The notes below the pieces were generated by a model that did no database searches, had not been told where the DNA came from, and worked only from the letters and a program-made list of their open reading frames with translations. The position numbers were made by a program, and so were the translations under genes. A stretch of 64,000 bases of DNA from Dyella mobilis (lineage in GTDB: Bacteria; Pseudomonadota; Gammaproteobacteria; Xanthomonadales; Rhodanobacteraceae). This document shows, in pieces, positions 35,616 through 44,375 of the stretch (position 1 is its first letter; each line of letters opens with the position of its first letter). The DNA is taken from contig NZ_JADIKF010000032.1 in NCBI RefSeq assembly GCF_016904945.1, forward strand, positions 1-64,000. The letters are read 5' to 3'.

Positions 35616-36593
35616 ATGACTCGCTCCATCCTTTGCTTCGGCGAGGCACTGATCGATATGCACGGCGAAGGCAGCGATGGCCACGGCTTTGCGCGGCAGT
35701 TCCTGCCCTTTGCCGGCGGTGCGCCGGCCAATGTCGCCGTGGCACTCGCCAAACTGGGATGCCGTGCACGCTTCGCGGGCATGCTGGGGACGGACCGCTT
35801 TGGCGACTTCCTGCTGCAAAGCCTGCAGCAGGCCGGCGTGGATACCGCCGACGTGGCGCGCACCGGCGAAGCGAATACCGCACTTGCTTTCGTGACGCTC
35901 GATGCACGCGGCGAACGCAGCTTCAGCTTCTATCGCCCGCCTTCCGCCGACCTGCTGTTTCGCGCCGAACATTTCCGCACGCAGACCTTCGACGACACCG
36001 CCATCTTCCACATCTGCTCCAACAGCCTGACCGATGCCGGCCTCGCCGCGACCACACTGGCAGGCATGCAGCGCGCGCGCGCTGCTGGCGCACTGGTGAG
36101 CTTCGACCTTAATTTGCGCCCGGCCCTGTGGCTCAGTGGCAGCGAACCGCGCACACAAGTGTGGCCGGCGCTGCTGCTGGCCGACGTGGTGAAACTGAGC
36201 GCCGAAGAATTCGACTGGCTCGCCAACGAAGGCGAGCAAGTCTTGCTGGATCGCCTGTGGAGTGGCAGCGCACGTTTGCTGGTGGTCACCGACGGCCCGC
36301 ATCCGCTGCGCTGGTACCACCCCGACGCCGATGGCGAACTGCCCTGCTACAACGTACCGATGGTGGACAGCACCGGCGCCGGCGACGCCTTCGTCGGCGG
36401 CCTGCTGCACCAATTGGCCGAACAACACGTCACGCGCGAGAACATCGACGCCTGGGTCGGCACCCTGCCGCGCCTGCATGCCGCGCTGCGCTACGCCAGC
36501 GCCTGCGGCGCCGTCGCTGTCACGCGCCACGGCTCGTTCGCCGCGATGCCGAACACCACCGACGTGGAACAATTCATGGAGACTCACGCGTGA
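35616..36593 (+). CDS. PfkB-family fructokinase
   Basis: 325-residue sugar kinase. The N-terminal signature is ILCFGEALIDM with the substrate glycines FAGGAPANVAVALAKLG, and the C-terminal PfkB signature is DSTGAGDAFVGGLL, containing the catalytic Asp. This form matches bacterial fructokinases, giving fructose 6-phosphate. The ATG at 35616 is used (AGGGG site upstream). Its stop overlaps the GTG start of the isomerase gene (GTGA, 36590-36593), so the two products are translationally coupled: isomerase makes fructose, this enzyme phosphorylates it. Confidence 0.9.
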   Translation: MTRSILCFGEALIDMHGEGSDGHGFARQFLPFAGGAPANVAVALAKLGCRARFAGMLGTDRFGDFLLQSLQQAGVDTADVARTGEANTALAFVTLDARGERSFSFYRPPSADLLFRAEHFRTQTFDDTAIFHICSNSLTDAGLAATTLAGMQRARAAGALVSFDLNLRPALWLSGSEPRTQVWPALLLADVVKLSAEEFDWLANEGEQVLLDRLWSGSARLLVVTDGPHPLRWYHPDADGELPCYNVPMVDSTGAGDAFVGGLLHQLAEQHVTRENIDAWVGTLPRLHAALRYASACGAVAVTRHGSFAAMPNTTDVEQFMETHA

Positions 36594-37807
36594 GCACGCC
36601 CCCCGCCCCCGATTTTCGCTCCGAGAAATTCCTGCGCGAGCACATCGCCAAGACCATGGCGTTCTACCACCCGCACTGCATCGACCCGGCCGGCGGCTTT
36701 TTTCATTACTACCGCGATGACGGCACCATCTACGACACCAGCCATCGCCACCTGGTGAGCAGCACGCGCTTCGTCTTCAACTACGCGATGGCGTCGATCG
36801 AGTTCGGCCACGAGGACTACCTCAAGGCTACACATCACGGCCTGCGCTACCTGCGCGACGTGCATCGCAATCCGCACACCGGCGGCTACGCCTGGACCAT
36901 CCGCGACGGCAAGCCGGAAGACACCATGTATCACGCCTACGGCGTGGCCTTCGTCTTGCTGGCCTATTCCACGGCAGTGAAAGCGGGCATCCACGAAGCC
37001 AAGGCGTGGATGGACGAAACCTGGAATCTGCTGGAAAAGCACTACTGGGACGCCGACGCGCAGCTTTATCGCGACGAAGCCAACGATCAGTGGCAATTCA
37101 CCAGCTACCGCGGCCAGAACGCCAACATGCACATGTGCGAGGCGATGCTCGCCGCATACCAGGCCAGCGACGAGCCGCGCTACCTGGAGCGTGCCCTTAC
37201 GCTCGCCCAAACCATGACCCAGCGCCAGGCCAAGCTCGCCGACGGCCTGGTGTGGGAACACTACAAAATCGACTGGACCATCGACTGGGATTACAACCGC
37301 GACAATCCCAAGCACCTGTTCCGCCCCTGGGGCTTTCAGCCCGGCCACCAGACCGAGTGGGCCAAGCTGCTGCTGATCCTCGAATCGCTGCTGCTGGAAC
37401 GCAACCGCGAAGAAAAGTGGCTGGTACCCACCGCACAACATCTGTTCGACACTGCCCTCGCTCGCGCCTGGGACCCGGTCAACGGCGGCATCTGCTACGG
37501 CTTCGCACCCGATGGCAGCGTTTGCGACGGCGACAAGTATTTCTGGGTGCAAGCCGAATCGCTGGCCGCCGCCGCCCTGCTGCACGCACGCACCGGCGAT
37601 GCGAAATACGACCAGTGGTACGAAAAGCTCTGGGCCTACTCCTGGGAACATTTCATCGATCACCAGTACGGCGCCTGGTATCGCATCCTCACCCAGGACA
37701 ATAAAAAGTACGACGACGAAAAAAGCCCCGCCGGCAAAGTGGACTACCACACCATGGGCGCCTGTTATGAAGTGATGGCGCTGATCCGGGATGGTGGCAA
37801 GCCCTGA
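36590..37807 (+). CDS. AGE-family sugar isomerase, probable D-mannose isomerase
   Basis: 405-residue (alpha/alpha)6-barrel enzyme of the N-acylglucosamine 2-epimerase superfamily. Features expected for mannose isomerases: RFVFNYAMAS, GQNANMHMCEAMLAAYQ, WGFQPGHQTEWAKLLL with its His, and DYHTMGACYEV near the C-terminus. It would convert mannose to fructose without phosphorylation; mannose/glucose epimerisation is the main alternative. It starts at GTG 36590, overlapping the kinase stop by 4 bp. The longer open frame upstream is a shadow over the kinase gene. Last gene of the operon, followed by a strong terminator. Confidence 0.87.
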   Translation: MSTPPAPDFRSEKFLREHIAKTMAFYHPHCIDPAGGFFHYYRDDGTIYDTSHRHLVSSTRFVFNYAMASIEFGHEDYLKATHHGLRYLRDVHRNPHTGGYAWTIRDGKPEDTMYHAYGVAFVLLAYSTAVKAGIHEAKAWMDETWNLLEKHYWDADAQLYRDEANDQWQFTSYRGQNANMHMCEAMLAAYQASDEPRYLERALTLAQTMTQRQAKLADGLVWEHYKIDWTIDWDYNRDNPKHLFRPWGFQPGHQTEWAKLLLILESLLLERNREEKWLVPTAQHLFDTALARAWDPVNGGICYGFAPDGSVCDGDKYFWVQAESLAAAALLHARTGDAKYDQWYEKLWAYSWEHFIDHQYGAWYRILTQDNKKYDDEKSPAGKVDYHTMGACYEVMALIRDGGKP

Positions 37808-37825
37808 TTCGATAGGCGCGTTAAT

Positions 37826-37864
37826 AAAAAAGGCGGAAGCGAGTGATCGCTTCCGCCTTTTTTA
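37826..37864 (+). terminator. Rho-independent terminator of the mannose operon
   Basis: GGCGGAAGCGA (37832-37842), loop GTGA, TCGCTTCCGCC (37847-37857), then a T7 run to 37864, preceded by an A-run. Perfect 11-bp stem, 19 bp past the isomerase stop. Confidence 0.95.
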
Positions 37865-37981
37865 TTGGGCGAATCATCCGCACCAAAACGCGATGTAGCA
37901 CTCTCCACACATCCGACGAAGCCGAGCCACCCTGCACCGAGCACGCCCAACAAAACCACCATCACCCTTAAAACCACCGTC

Positions 37982-38001
37982 ACCCCGGCGAAGGCCGGGG
38001 T
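37982..38001. repeat. REP-like palindrome ACCCCGGC-GAAG-GCCGGGGT
   Basis: Perfect 8-bp arms around GAAG, followed by CCAGCGACTTT. This form, a proline-codon-like palindrome followed by TCCAG, is a common dispersed intergenic repeat of proteobacteria. It lies in the non-coding stretch 37865-38186, where I see no gene. Confidence 0.7.
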
Positions 38002-38186
38002 CCAGCGACTTTCGCCCCACCCACATCACTGCGCTTTGCCGAAACAGAGCAGTGCCGCCATTCAGCTCGACTAACCACCCAACATGTCACCGAACACGCA
38101 AAATTCCGACACCCGAATTACAACGAAAAAAAGCCCCCATCGCCCAACGCTGACATACGTAAGGCAAAATACCTACACGGATGCAC

Positions 38187-38366
38187 AGCGCGACTGAAGC
38201 GCTTTTGCGTTGACGCCAAGAGGATCGGGTTTTAGCGTTGATATGTCGCTGCTAAAACAGCGGCCGGGTGTAGGAACCCGATGTTCAACGCGCACAGGGC
38301 GCCGCAAGGCGCTTTTGTGTGTCCAAGTTCGCCTATGGCGGACGTGTCGGGCAAGCGCAAGCTTGG
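38187..38366 (+). ncRNA. Candidate structured RNA with two GNRA-loop hairpins
   Basis: Closely packed stems: AGCGC/GCGCT (38187-38203) then TTTT; ATCGGGTT (38224-38231) with AACCCGAT (38275-38282); GCGTTGA (38235-38241) with TCAACGC (38285-38291), which crosses the previous stem as a pseudoknot or alternative fold; CGCTG/CAGCG (38247-38262); GCGCC-GCAA-GGCGC (38299-38312) then TTTT; CGCC-TAT-GGCG (38330-38340); CAAGC-GCAA-GCTTG (38352-38365). From memory, this layout and its frames resemble the regions annotated as 'ash' or 'Icd-like' proteins and the C4 antisense RNA class of P4/P1-type phages. It ends about 90 bp upstream of a small gene it may control. Orientation is inferred from that gene and the T-runs. 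Confidence 0.55.
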
Positions 38367-38456
38367 CTGAATTCGTTGAACTCAGTTTCCTACCCTGGCG
38401 CGTCCGCCACCCATCCTGATCGTGGCGGCCATCCCCAACATGGAATGGAGCCCACC

Positions 38457-38741
38457 ATGAGCACCCACTCACGCGATCAATGGATTGCCCTGCACGCCCA
38501 ATACCTCGTCGACCCTCAAGTCAGCCGCCACGGCTTGCTCATGGACGCCCAGATTTTCCTCGACAGCGCCCACGGCATCGCCCAAACGATGAGCGACGTC
38601 ATGAGCGAAGATGACATCCCCAACAGCGACCGACTTTGTTCGGCATTGAATGGCATCGCGCTATTGGTGGAGATGGGCCGGCGGTGCGTCGCGCAGGCGG
38701 AGTTGCGGATCATGACGGGCGGGAATCGAATACAAAAATAA
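38457..38741 (+). CDS. Small protein of unknown function downstream of the structured RNA
   Basis: 94-residue predominantly helical, soluble, acidic-middle protein (MSTHSRDQWIALHAQYLV...); no signal peptide or membrane helix. ATG at 38457 follows GGAG with good spacing. The frame is open upstream to 38319 through the structured RNA, which I consider non-coding. Small proteins of similar size and pattern (DUF3077-like in Pseudomonas) often follow the same kind of leader, from memory. Function unknown; no partner genes nearby. Confidence 0.6.
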   Translation: MSTHSRDQWIALHAQYLVDPQVSRHGLLMDAQIFLDSAHGIAQTMSDVMSEDDIPNSDRLCSALNGIALLVEMGRRCVAQAELRIMTGGNRIQK

Positions 38742-39055
38742 AGACCTAGCCATAGCGACGTGTATTTCCTCGGAATCGCGCCAAAAGCAAAGCCGTTGAG
38801 CGGGCAACACAACAACTAAAACCACGTAAATAGCCACTTTTAAGAAAAAGGCGCCACCACTTACGCGGCATGTAAGTCATCACTTAAACGCAAAAGGAAG
38901 GCTGTTTCTCCATGCCTGCTGGCACCGGCGAAAGCCAAGTGTGGCTCGACTTATCCAGACCCATCCTCTCGCACTAGCGCCATTTTGCGAGCTTGCAGTA
39001 TTGTCGGACGGTTGCCAGGGATGGCGAGCCACTCCCCACCGCTACAGGGCCCTAC
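38742..39055. other. Intergenic region, no gene seen
   Basis: 314 bp, more A/T-rich than the surroundings in its first half. No convincing terminator, promoter or ORF; overlapping frames at 38941-39300 are shadows of the peptidase gene. The peptidase promoter must lie here. Confidence 0.5.
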
Positions 39056-41026
39056 ATGAAAATCATCCCGACGCTTTGCGGCGCCGTGCTCGCCGCCCTA
39101 TCCGTTTCTGCGAGCGCCGCCGATGCGCAGTCGTCCGGCTACAACCCGCTGGAAACGTTTGCCCCGTACGTCTATCCGCAGCCGGCCAACGCTTACCGCT
39201 CCGCCGACGGACAACCCGGGCCGCTGTTCTGGCAGAACCGTGCCGATTATCAGATCAAGGCCGCGCTGGACCCGGCTACCCGCAAGCTGACGGGGGATGA
39301 AGTCATCACCTATACCAACCGCAGCCCGAACGATCTGGACGTGCTGTGGCTGCAGGTGGAACAGAATCGTTACCTGAAGGACGCCCGCGGCGCCTTCGAC
39401 GACGGCAAGTTCCCCACTGAGTTCACTGACGGCGAACACATCGCCTCGGTCGCTGTGGAAAGTGCCGACGGAACGTTACAGAAAGCCGATTGGGTGATCT
39501 CTGATACACGCATGCAGGTGCGTCTGCCGCAGTCACTGAAGGCGCGCGACGGCAAGCTGCGTCTGCACATCAGCTACAGCTATACCGTGCCCGGCGAATT
39601 CGGCGGCCGCACCGACGTCAACCCGACCAAGAACGGCGACATCTTCGAGATCGCGCAGTGGTATCCGCGCATGTGCGTGTACGACGACCTGCGCGGCTGG
39701 AATACCGATCCTTACCTCAACAACGAGTTCTATCTCGAGTACGGCGATTACGACTATTCGGTCACCGTGCCGTGGGACATGATCGTGGTGGGCGCGGGCG
39801 AGCTGCTCAATCCGCAGGATGTGCTGACCAAGACCGAACAGCAGCGCCTGGAGCAGGCGCGCCACAGCGATGCAACGGTGATGATCCGTTCGGCCGCCGA
39901 GGTGAACGACCCCAGCAGCCGTCCCAAGCAGAGCGGTACGCTTACCTGGCATTTCCGCATCCAGAACAGCCGCGACGCCGTGTTCGGCGCATCCAAGGCA
40001 TATATCTGGGATGCCGCGCGGATTAACCTGCCCAATGGCAAGACGGCGCTGGCCGAATCCGCCTATCCGGTGGAAAGCGCCGGCAAGGAAGCCTGGGGCC
40101 GTGCTACCGAATACGTCAAAGCTTCGACGGAGTATTTCTCCAAGCAGTGGTATCCCTACCCCTACCCGGTCGCCATCAACGAAGCGGGATCGGCCGGCGG
40201 CATGGAGTACCCGAGCATCACCTTCGACTCGAAGGAAGCCAAGGGCAGCGATTTGCATGCGCTGATTGCGCACGAAATCGGCCACACCTGGTTCCCGATG
40301 ATCGTGGGCACCGACGAGCGCCGCAATGCGTGGATGGATGAAGGCTTCAACACGTTTATCGACGTGTATGAAGCGGACCACTTCAACCACGGCGAATACG
40401 CGCCCAAGCGTGATCCGGAATACGCGCCCGGCGGCGGCAATCCGGCCGACGAGATCGTCAAGGTGCTGATGGATCCGAATGCACCGTCGCTGCTCACGCG
40501 CGCCGACGCGATCCAGGAGAAGTACCGCCATCCGGTGACATACTTCAAATCCGCCTTTGGCCTGGTGTTGCTGCGCGAACAGATTCTTGGCCCCGAACGT
40601 TTCGATCCCGCGTTCCGCCAATACATCCAGACCTGGGCTTACAAGCATCCCAGCCCCTCGGATTTCTTCCGCTTCATGGAAAGCGAAACCGGCGAAGACC
40701 TGGGCTGGTTCTGGCGCGGCTGGTACGAGCACAACTGGAAGCTGGATCTGGCCGTGCAGAATGTCGCGCCGGTGGACGGCGACTGGCACAAGGGCGCGCA
40801 GGTGACGGTGGCCAATCTCGACAAGCTGGTGATGCCGTCGACCCTGGAAGTGGTCTACACCGATGGCAGCAAGCAGGATCTTCGCGTGCCGGTGGAAACC
40901 TGGATGCAGCATCGCAGCTACGTGATTCGCGTGGACGGCAACAAGCCGGTGAAGTCCGCCACCATCGATCCGCAGCACGCGATTCCGGATGTGGATCGGA
41001 GCAATAACACCTTTACGGTGAAGTAA
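39056..41026 (+). CDS. Secreted M1-family zinc aminopeptidase
   Basis: 656-residue gluzincin peptidase with signal peptide (LCGAVLAALSVSASA). Zinc site HEIGH (His406, His410) and Glu429 in WMDEGFNTF; the exopeptidase motif GAMEN appears as GGMEYPS, a variant seen in periplasmic M1 enzymes that lack the standard Asn. The tail includes a beta-domain (PSTLEVVYTDGSKQDLRVPVETW). It should trim peptides in the periplasm or outside. ATG at 39056 is used. Monocistronic by context, followed by REP-like repeats. Confidence 0.9.
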   Translation: MKIIPTLCGAVLAALSVSASAADAQSSGYNPLETFAPYVYPQPANAYRSADGQPGPLFWQNRADYQIKAALDPATRKLTGDEVITYTNRSPNDLDVLWLQVEQNRYLKDARGAFDDGKFPTEFTDGEHIASVAVESADGTLQKADWVISDTRMQVRLPQSLKARDGKLRLHISYSYTVPGEFGGRTDVNPTKNGDIFEIAQWYPRMCVYDDLRGWNTDPYLNNEFYLEYGDYDYSVTVPWDMIVVGAGELLNPQDVLTKTEQQRLEQARHSDATVMIRSAAEVNDPSSRPKQSGTLTWHFRIQNSRDAVFGASKAYIWDAARINLPNGKTALAESAYPVESAGKEAWGRATEYVKASTEYFSKQWYPYPYPVAINEAGSAGGMEYPSITFDSKEAKGSDLHALIAHEIGHTWFPMIVGTDERRNAWMDEGFNTFIDVYEADHFNHGEYAPKRDPEYAPGGGNPADEIVKVLMDPNAPSLLTRADAIQEKYRHPVTYFKSAFGLVLLREQILGPERFDPAFRQYIQTWAYKHPSPSDFFRFMESETGEDLGWFWRGWYEHNWKLDLAVQNVAPVDGDWHKGAQVTVANLDKLVMPSTLEVVYTDGSKQDLRVPVETWMQHRSYVIRVDGNKPVKSATIDPQHAIPDVDRSNNTFTVK

Positions 41027-41040
41027 TTCGCTTCCGCCTT

Positions 41041-41093
41041 GCTCCCTCTCCCCTCCGGGGAGAGGGTTGGGGTGAGGGGCCAATCTTGCGAAA
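41041..41093. repeat. Dispersed repeat CCCTCTCCCC-TCCGGGG-AGAGGG
   Basis: CTCTCCCCTCCGGGGAGAG palindrome (about 41046-41065) followed by GGTGAGGGGCCAATCTTGCGAAA. The CCCCTCCGGGG core and CCAATCTTGCGAAA also occur in the sucC/pilS gap (4418-4428, 4588-4598, 4510-4523), so the unit is a mobile or expanding intergenic repeat. It may also serve as terminator for the peptidase gene. Confidence 0.65.
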
Positions 41094-41120
41094 TCCTGCC
41101 ACTTTGGCATGACAGCGTAG

Positions 41121-41195
41121 ACTGGGTTAGCGCAGCGTAACCCAACGATGTCGCGTGGCATGTTGGATTACCTCGGATCAAGTCCAGGGTAATCC
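41121..41195. repeat. REP-like doublet TGGGTTA/TAACCCA and GGATTACC/GGTAATCC
   Basis: First palindrome TGGGTTA-GCGCAGCG-TAACCCA (41123-41144), then GGATTACC..GGA-TCAAG-TCC..GGTAATCC (41165-41195). The second is a sequence-diverged copy of the element at 26586-26617 with the same TCAAG loop. Such doublets are typical REP/BIME structures mobilised by RAYT transposases, a remnant of which is at 53430. Confidence 0.7.
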
Positions 41196-41205
41196 GCCCT
41201 AGGAT

Positions 41206-42195
41206 CTACGGCTCCGGCGGCGTGCGAATGGCCGTCGAAAAATCCTCTCCCGGCCTTACCGCGCGAGCACGCGCGGTGATATCTCCCTGCTCGGTAAGAA
41301 CCTGCAACGGATAGCGCTTGTCCAGCGCACCAACTCCGTAGAGATAGCCCGGCAGATACGCCGTAAGCAGCAGGCGATAGTCATAAGGCAAACCAGGGTC
41401 GATCTGCTTGGCCATGCCATACACGATGGTGACGCAGTTCGACGTCACCGTGTTGTAGAAGGCGGGCTGCACCGCCAATTCGTTGGCCTCTTTCACATAA
41501 GACAGAAACAAGGCGTGCATCGCCGGCTTGTTCATTTGCAGTCGGTAGAGATGATCGGTTTCGCCGCGTACATTGGTGCGCACGCGGATCACATCGTCCT
41601 CGTCGGCGGCGACGATAGCGCGTTCGTAGTCTTTGAAGAAGCCACCCAGGGGCGTGAAGGACTGGTTCTTCTTCTTGCGTATCTCGACCGAAAACACCAC
41701 GTGGGAGCCATCGTCGAAGCCGAACGACAACAAGGCATGCACGATGCCCGGCACACCCCACGAGGAGAGAATCAGGTCAGCCGAGGCCAGGTGATCCAGA
41801 TCGTAGGTTCGCGTTTCCCAGCGTGCGTCGTAGTCGTCGTCGGACCGCCAGTTGAAATGGCGTACGTTGTACAAGGTCACCCGATTGCCATCGACGCTGC
41901 CAGTCAACAACTTCGCTACGTCATCGGCCCAGTCGCGCTGACTGGATGGCGCGATCGTGCTCCACCACGCCAGCAACAACAAAAAAGCCAGGGCATACAC
42001 GGCGACCGGCAGGCCGGTACCTCTGGACAGGGTCCACACCAGGGCCACCAACGCCACCAGCGCCCACAGCACGCCCGCCACTCCACGAGCCACGGCGTTG
42101 CCGGGAAACTGATACCACAGTGCCAGCGCACCCCAGCCACCGGACAGCACCACGACCAGCACGATCAGCGCACCCAGCATCCATCGCAGCAGCAT
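41206..42195 (-). CDS. DUF4105 family membrane protein
   Basis: 329-residue protein with three hydrophobic helices at the N-terminus (GALIVLVVVLSGGWGALAL, GVLWALVALVALVW, YALAFLLLLAWW) and a soluble domain matching the DUF4105 pattern (LSFGFDDGSHVVFSVEIRKKKN, FYNTVTSNCVTIVYG with conserved Asn-Cys). The Cys and His/Asp pattern suggests a papain-like peptidase or acyltransferase fold, but function is unproven. ATG at 42195 is used because the first helix starts there. It is divergent from a lipoprotein hydrolase gene across 83 bp; REP-like repeats lie at its 3' end. Confidence 0.8.
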   Translation of the reverse strand: MLLRWMLGALIVLVVVLSGGWGALALWYQFPGNAVARGVAGVLWALVALVALVWTLSRGTGLPVAVYALAFLLLLAWWSTIAPSSQRDWADDVAKLLTGSVDGNRVTLYNVRHFNWRSDDDYDARWETRTYDLDHLASADLILSSWGVPGIVHALLSFGFDDGSHVVFSVEIRKKKNQSFTPLGGFFKDYERAIVAADEDDVIRVRTNVRGETDHLYRLQMNKPAMHALFLSYVKEANELAVQPAFYNTVTSNCVTIVYGMAKQIDPGLPYDYRLLLTAYLPGYLYGVGALDKRYPLQVLTEQGDITARARAVRPGEDFSTAIRTPPEP

Positions 42196-42278
42196 CGGGC
42201 ATCTCCCCAGAACCGTCACGGTATGGATAATAGGACGACAACGATCGCTTAGCCCGCTTTCTTGCCAGAGAAGAATCG

Positions 42279-44210
42279 ATGAAGCGCCGTACGCCAACAG
42301 GGATTCTACGCGTCGTCGTGCTGGCAACAGGCTTGCTGGCTTCCGCTTGCAGCATGGTCGGCATCAAGCAGATCACACCCAAGCAATACGCGGCCCAGCG
42401 CCGCAGCGATGTCTTGAGCACCCGCACGCTCAGCGACAGCACCCTGCAGACCCTCAATGTGGTGGCGCTCAGCCGCGACGACTGCGCAGCCAATTTCCCC
42501 CGCTGCACCCATACCCTGCTCTACTCCGACGGCCTGGACGACGAACGACGCCTGTCCGCCTTGTCGGAATTGTGGCTCGCCTATGGCTTGCAGCAGAGCG
42601 ATAAGGGCAAGGTCCTGAGCGACGCGGCGCTGGACGATTATCTGCAATCGGCCCGCTACGCCTACGCCTATCTGTTCTACACCCACCGCCAGCCGGGCGA
42701 GCGCGCGTTCGAAACCCGTCAGTCACAGGTGCTGGATTTCTATAACTACGCCGTGCAGCGGGCGGTTGGCGGCTTTTTTCAGCGATTGCCGCAGCTGGGC
42801 ACGAACTGGACCAGCGTGCCTGTAGCCGGCTGGAACGTGTTCAAACCCAGCACCGACGTCTACCTGGGCTCGGGCGACTACGTTCCGAAAGAACTGCTGC
42901 CGGCCGAAGGGCTGCGCTTTAGCGGTTTGCGCAACATCTACCGGCGCGATGGTTTTGGCTCTGAATTTGTTGCCGTGGGTGCGGTGCCGGCCGATACCGG
43001 TCAGCCTTGGCGCGAACCCTACTACGTACCGCTCACCGCGGTGCTGGAGTTCCCCGGCGACTCCCTGGCGCAGGTACTCGACACCAGCGACGTGCACTTG
43101 TCCGCCAAGAACCCGTACCTGGAAAACAGCATCCAGCTCGATGGCCAGAGCATTCCGCTGGCTGCCAATTTCACCGCACCGTATGGCGTGTGGCTGGCGC
43201 GCTCGGGGTTTGCGCAGCAATCGATCCGCTCGCTGCTTGGACGCGGCGGCCTGACCAAGCCCGAAGTGCTGCTGATGCAGCCGTACGACCCCAATCGCCT
43301 CACGGTGATCATGCTGCACGGCCTGGCCAGCAGCCCGGAGGCATGGATCAACGTCGTCAACGAAGTCATGGGCGACCAGCAACTGCGCCGCACCTACCAG
43401 GTGTGGGAGGTGTATTACCCGACCAACGTTCCGGTGGCGGTGAACCTCGCGCAGATCCGCCGTGCATTGGACGACACGCTGCATCACTTCGATCCCTCCG
43501 GCAAGGCCGTCGCTTCCAACCACATCGTGCTGATCGGCCACAGCATGGGCGGCGTGATCGCACGGCTGCTGGTGTCTTCCAGCGGCGACAAGCTGTGGGG
43601 CGTCGTTCCCGAACGCCAGGGCCTTTCCGAGGCCGACAAGCAGCGACTGCGGCAGCGACTGGCGCCGTACCTGCAGTTTTCGCCGATGCCTCAGGTGACG
43701 CGCGCGGTATTTCTCGCCGCACCGCATCGCGGTACGCCGGTGGCACGCTGGAAGCTGGCGCGCTGGATCGGCGGCCTGATCCGCCTGCCGCTGACGCTGC
43801 TGGAAGAAGGCAAGAACATCACCGATGCCATGCAAGGCAAGAACACCGCGCCGGGCACGCCGGCACGCCTGCCCAACAGCATCGACAACCTCAGCGATAC
43901 CGACCCGTTCATCCGCGCGTCGAGCACCTTGCCGATTTCGCCCGCGGTGCATTACCACACCATCGTCGGAACTTATAAATCGAAGGGACCGCTGACCGAT
44001 TCCGACGATGGCGTCGTGCCCTATGCCAGTTCACACCTGGATGGCGCCGATTCCGAACTGGCCGTGCCCTCCTGGCACGATGTGCAGGAGACCCCGCAGG
44101 CAATCATCGAACTGCGCCGCATCCTGCGCGTGCATGCCGCCGCACTGCATTGCCTTCAATCGGAAAACGGACCATCCACGCCCTGCCCCGCACCGCTTTC
44201 CACACCGTAA
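42279..44210 (+). CDS. Lipoprotein alpha/beta-hydrolase (esterase/lipase-like)
   Basis: 643-residue envelope lipoprotein. The lipobox LLASAC places the acylated Cys near residue 24. The N-terminal 300 residues are of unknown fold. The C-terminal hydrolase domain has the oxyanion region VIMLHGLASSPEAW and the nucleophile elbow LIGHSMGG, with a later DDGVVPY acid region and a His in VPSWHDVQ. It resembles PGAP1-like or lipase-type hydrolases. Substrate unknown. Divergent from the DUF4105 gene, which could share its regulatory gap. Confidence 0.85.
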   Translation: MKRRTPTGILRVVVLATGLLASACSMVGIKQITPKQYAAQRRSDVLSTRTLSDSTLQTLNVVALSRDDCAANFPRCTHTLLYSDGLDDERRLSALSELWLAYGLQQSDKGKVLSDAALDDYLQSARYAYAYLFYTHRQPGERAFETRQSQVLDFYNYAVQRAVGGFFQRLPQLGTNWTSVPVAGWNVFKPSTDVYLGSGDYVPKELLPAEGLRFSGLRNIYRRDGFGSEFVAVGAVPADTGQPWREPYYVPLTAVLEFPGDSLAQVLDTSDVHLSAKNPYLENSIQLDGQSIPLAANFTAPYGVWLARSGFAQQSIRSLLGRGGLTKPEVLLMQPYDPNRLTVIMLHGLASSPEAWINVVNEVMGDQQLRRTYQVWEVYYPTNVPVAVNLAQIRRALDDTLHHFDPSGKAVASNHIVLIGHSMGGVIARLLVSSSGDKLWGVVPERQGLSEADKQRLRQRLAPYLQFSPMPQVTRAVFLAAPHRGTPVARWKLARWIGGLIRLPLTLLEEGKNITDAMQGKNTAPGTPARLPNSIDNLSDTDPFIRASSTLPISPAVHYHTIVGTYKSKGPLTDSDDGVVPYASSHLDGADSELAVPSWHDVQETPQAIIELRRILRVHAAALHCLQSENGPSTPCPAPLSTP

Positions 44211-44375
44211 GTTCCATGCGCGTGGCGATGGAGAAGCGGTTGTGCCCATTTCTGCACGTGTAACGTTTCAAATACTCAAGACACACCGACTTCTCTTTCC
44301 GGATGCTAGGCGTGGGGAAAGCTTTCGCGTCTTTGGCAATCAATGACTCATCACGAAATTACGGGGAGTGTACGC

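Noticed and set aside
36128-36589. N-terminal extension of the mannose isomerase frame
   Set aside because: It overlaps the fructokinase in another frame; the family N-terminus starts at GTG 36590 with a 4-bp overlap typical of coupled genes.
38210-38472. Short frames on both strands across the structured RNA (ash/Icd-like translations)
   Set aside because: The base-paired hairpins explain the conservation better than coding; neither frame has a convincing start context.
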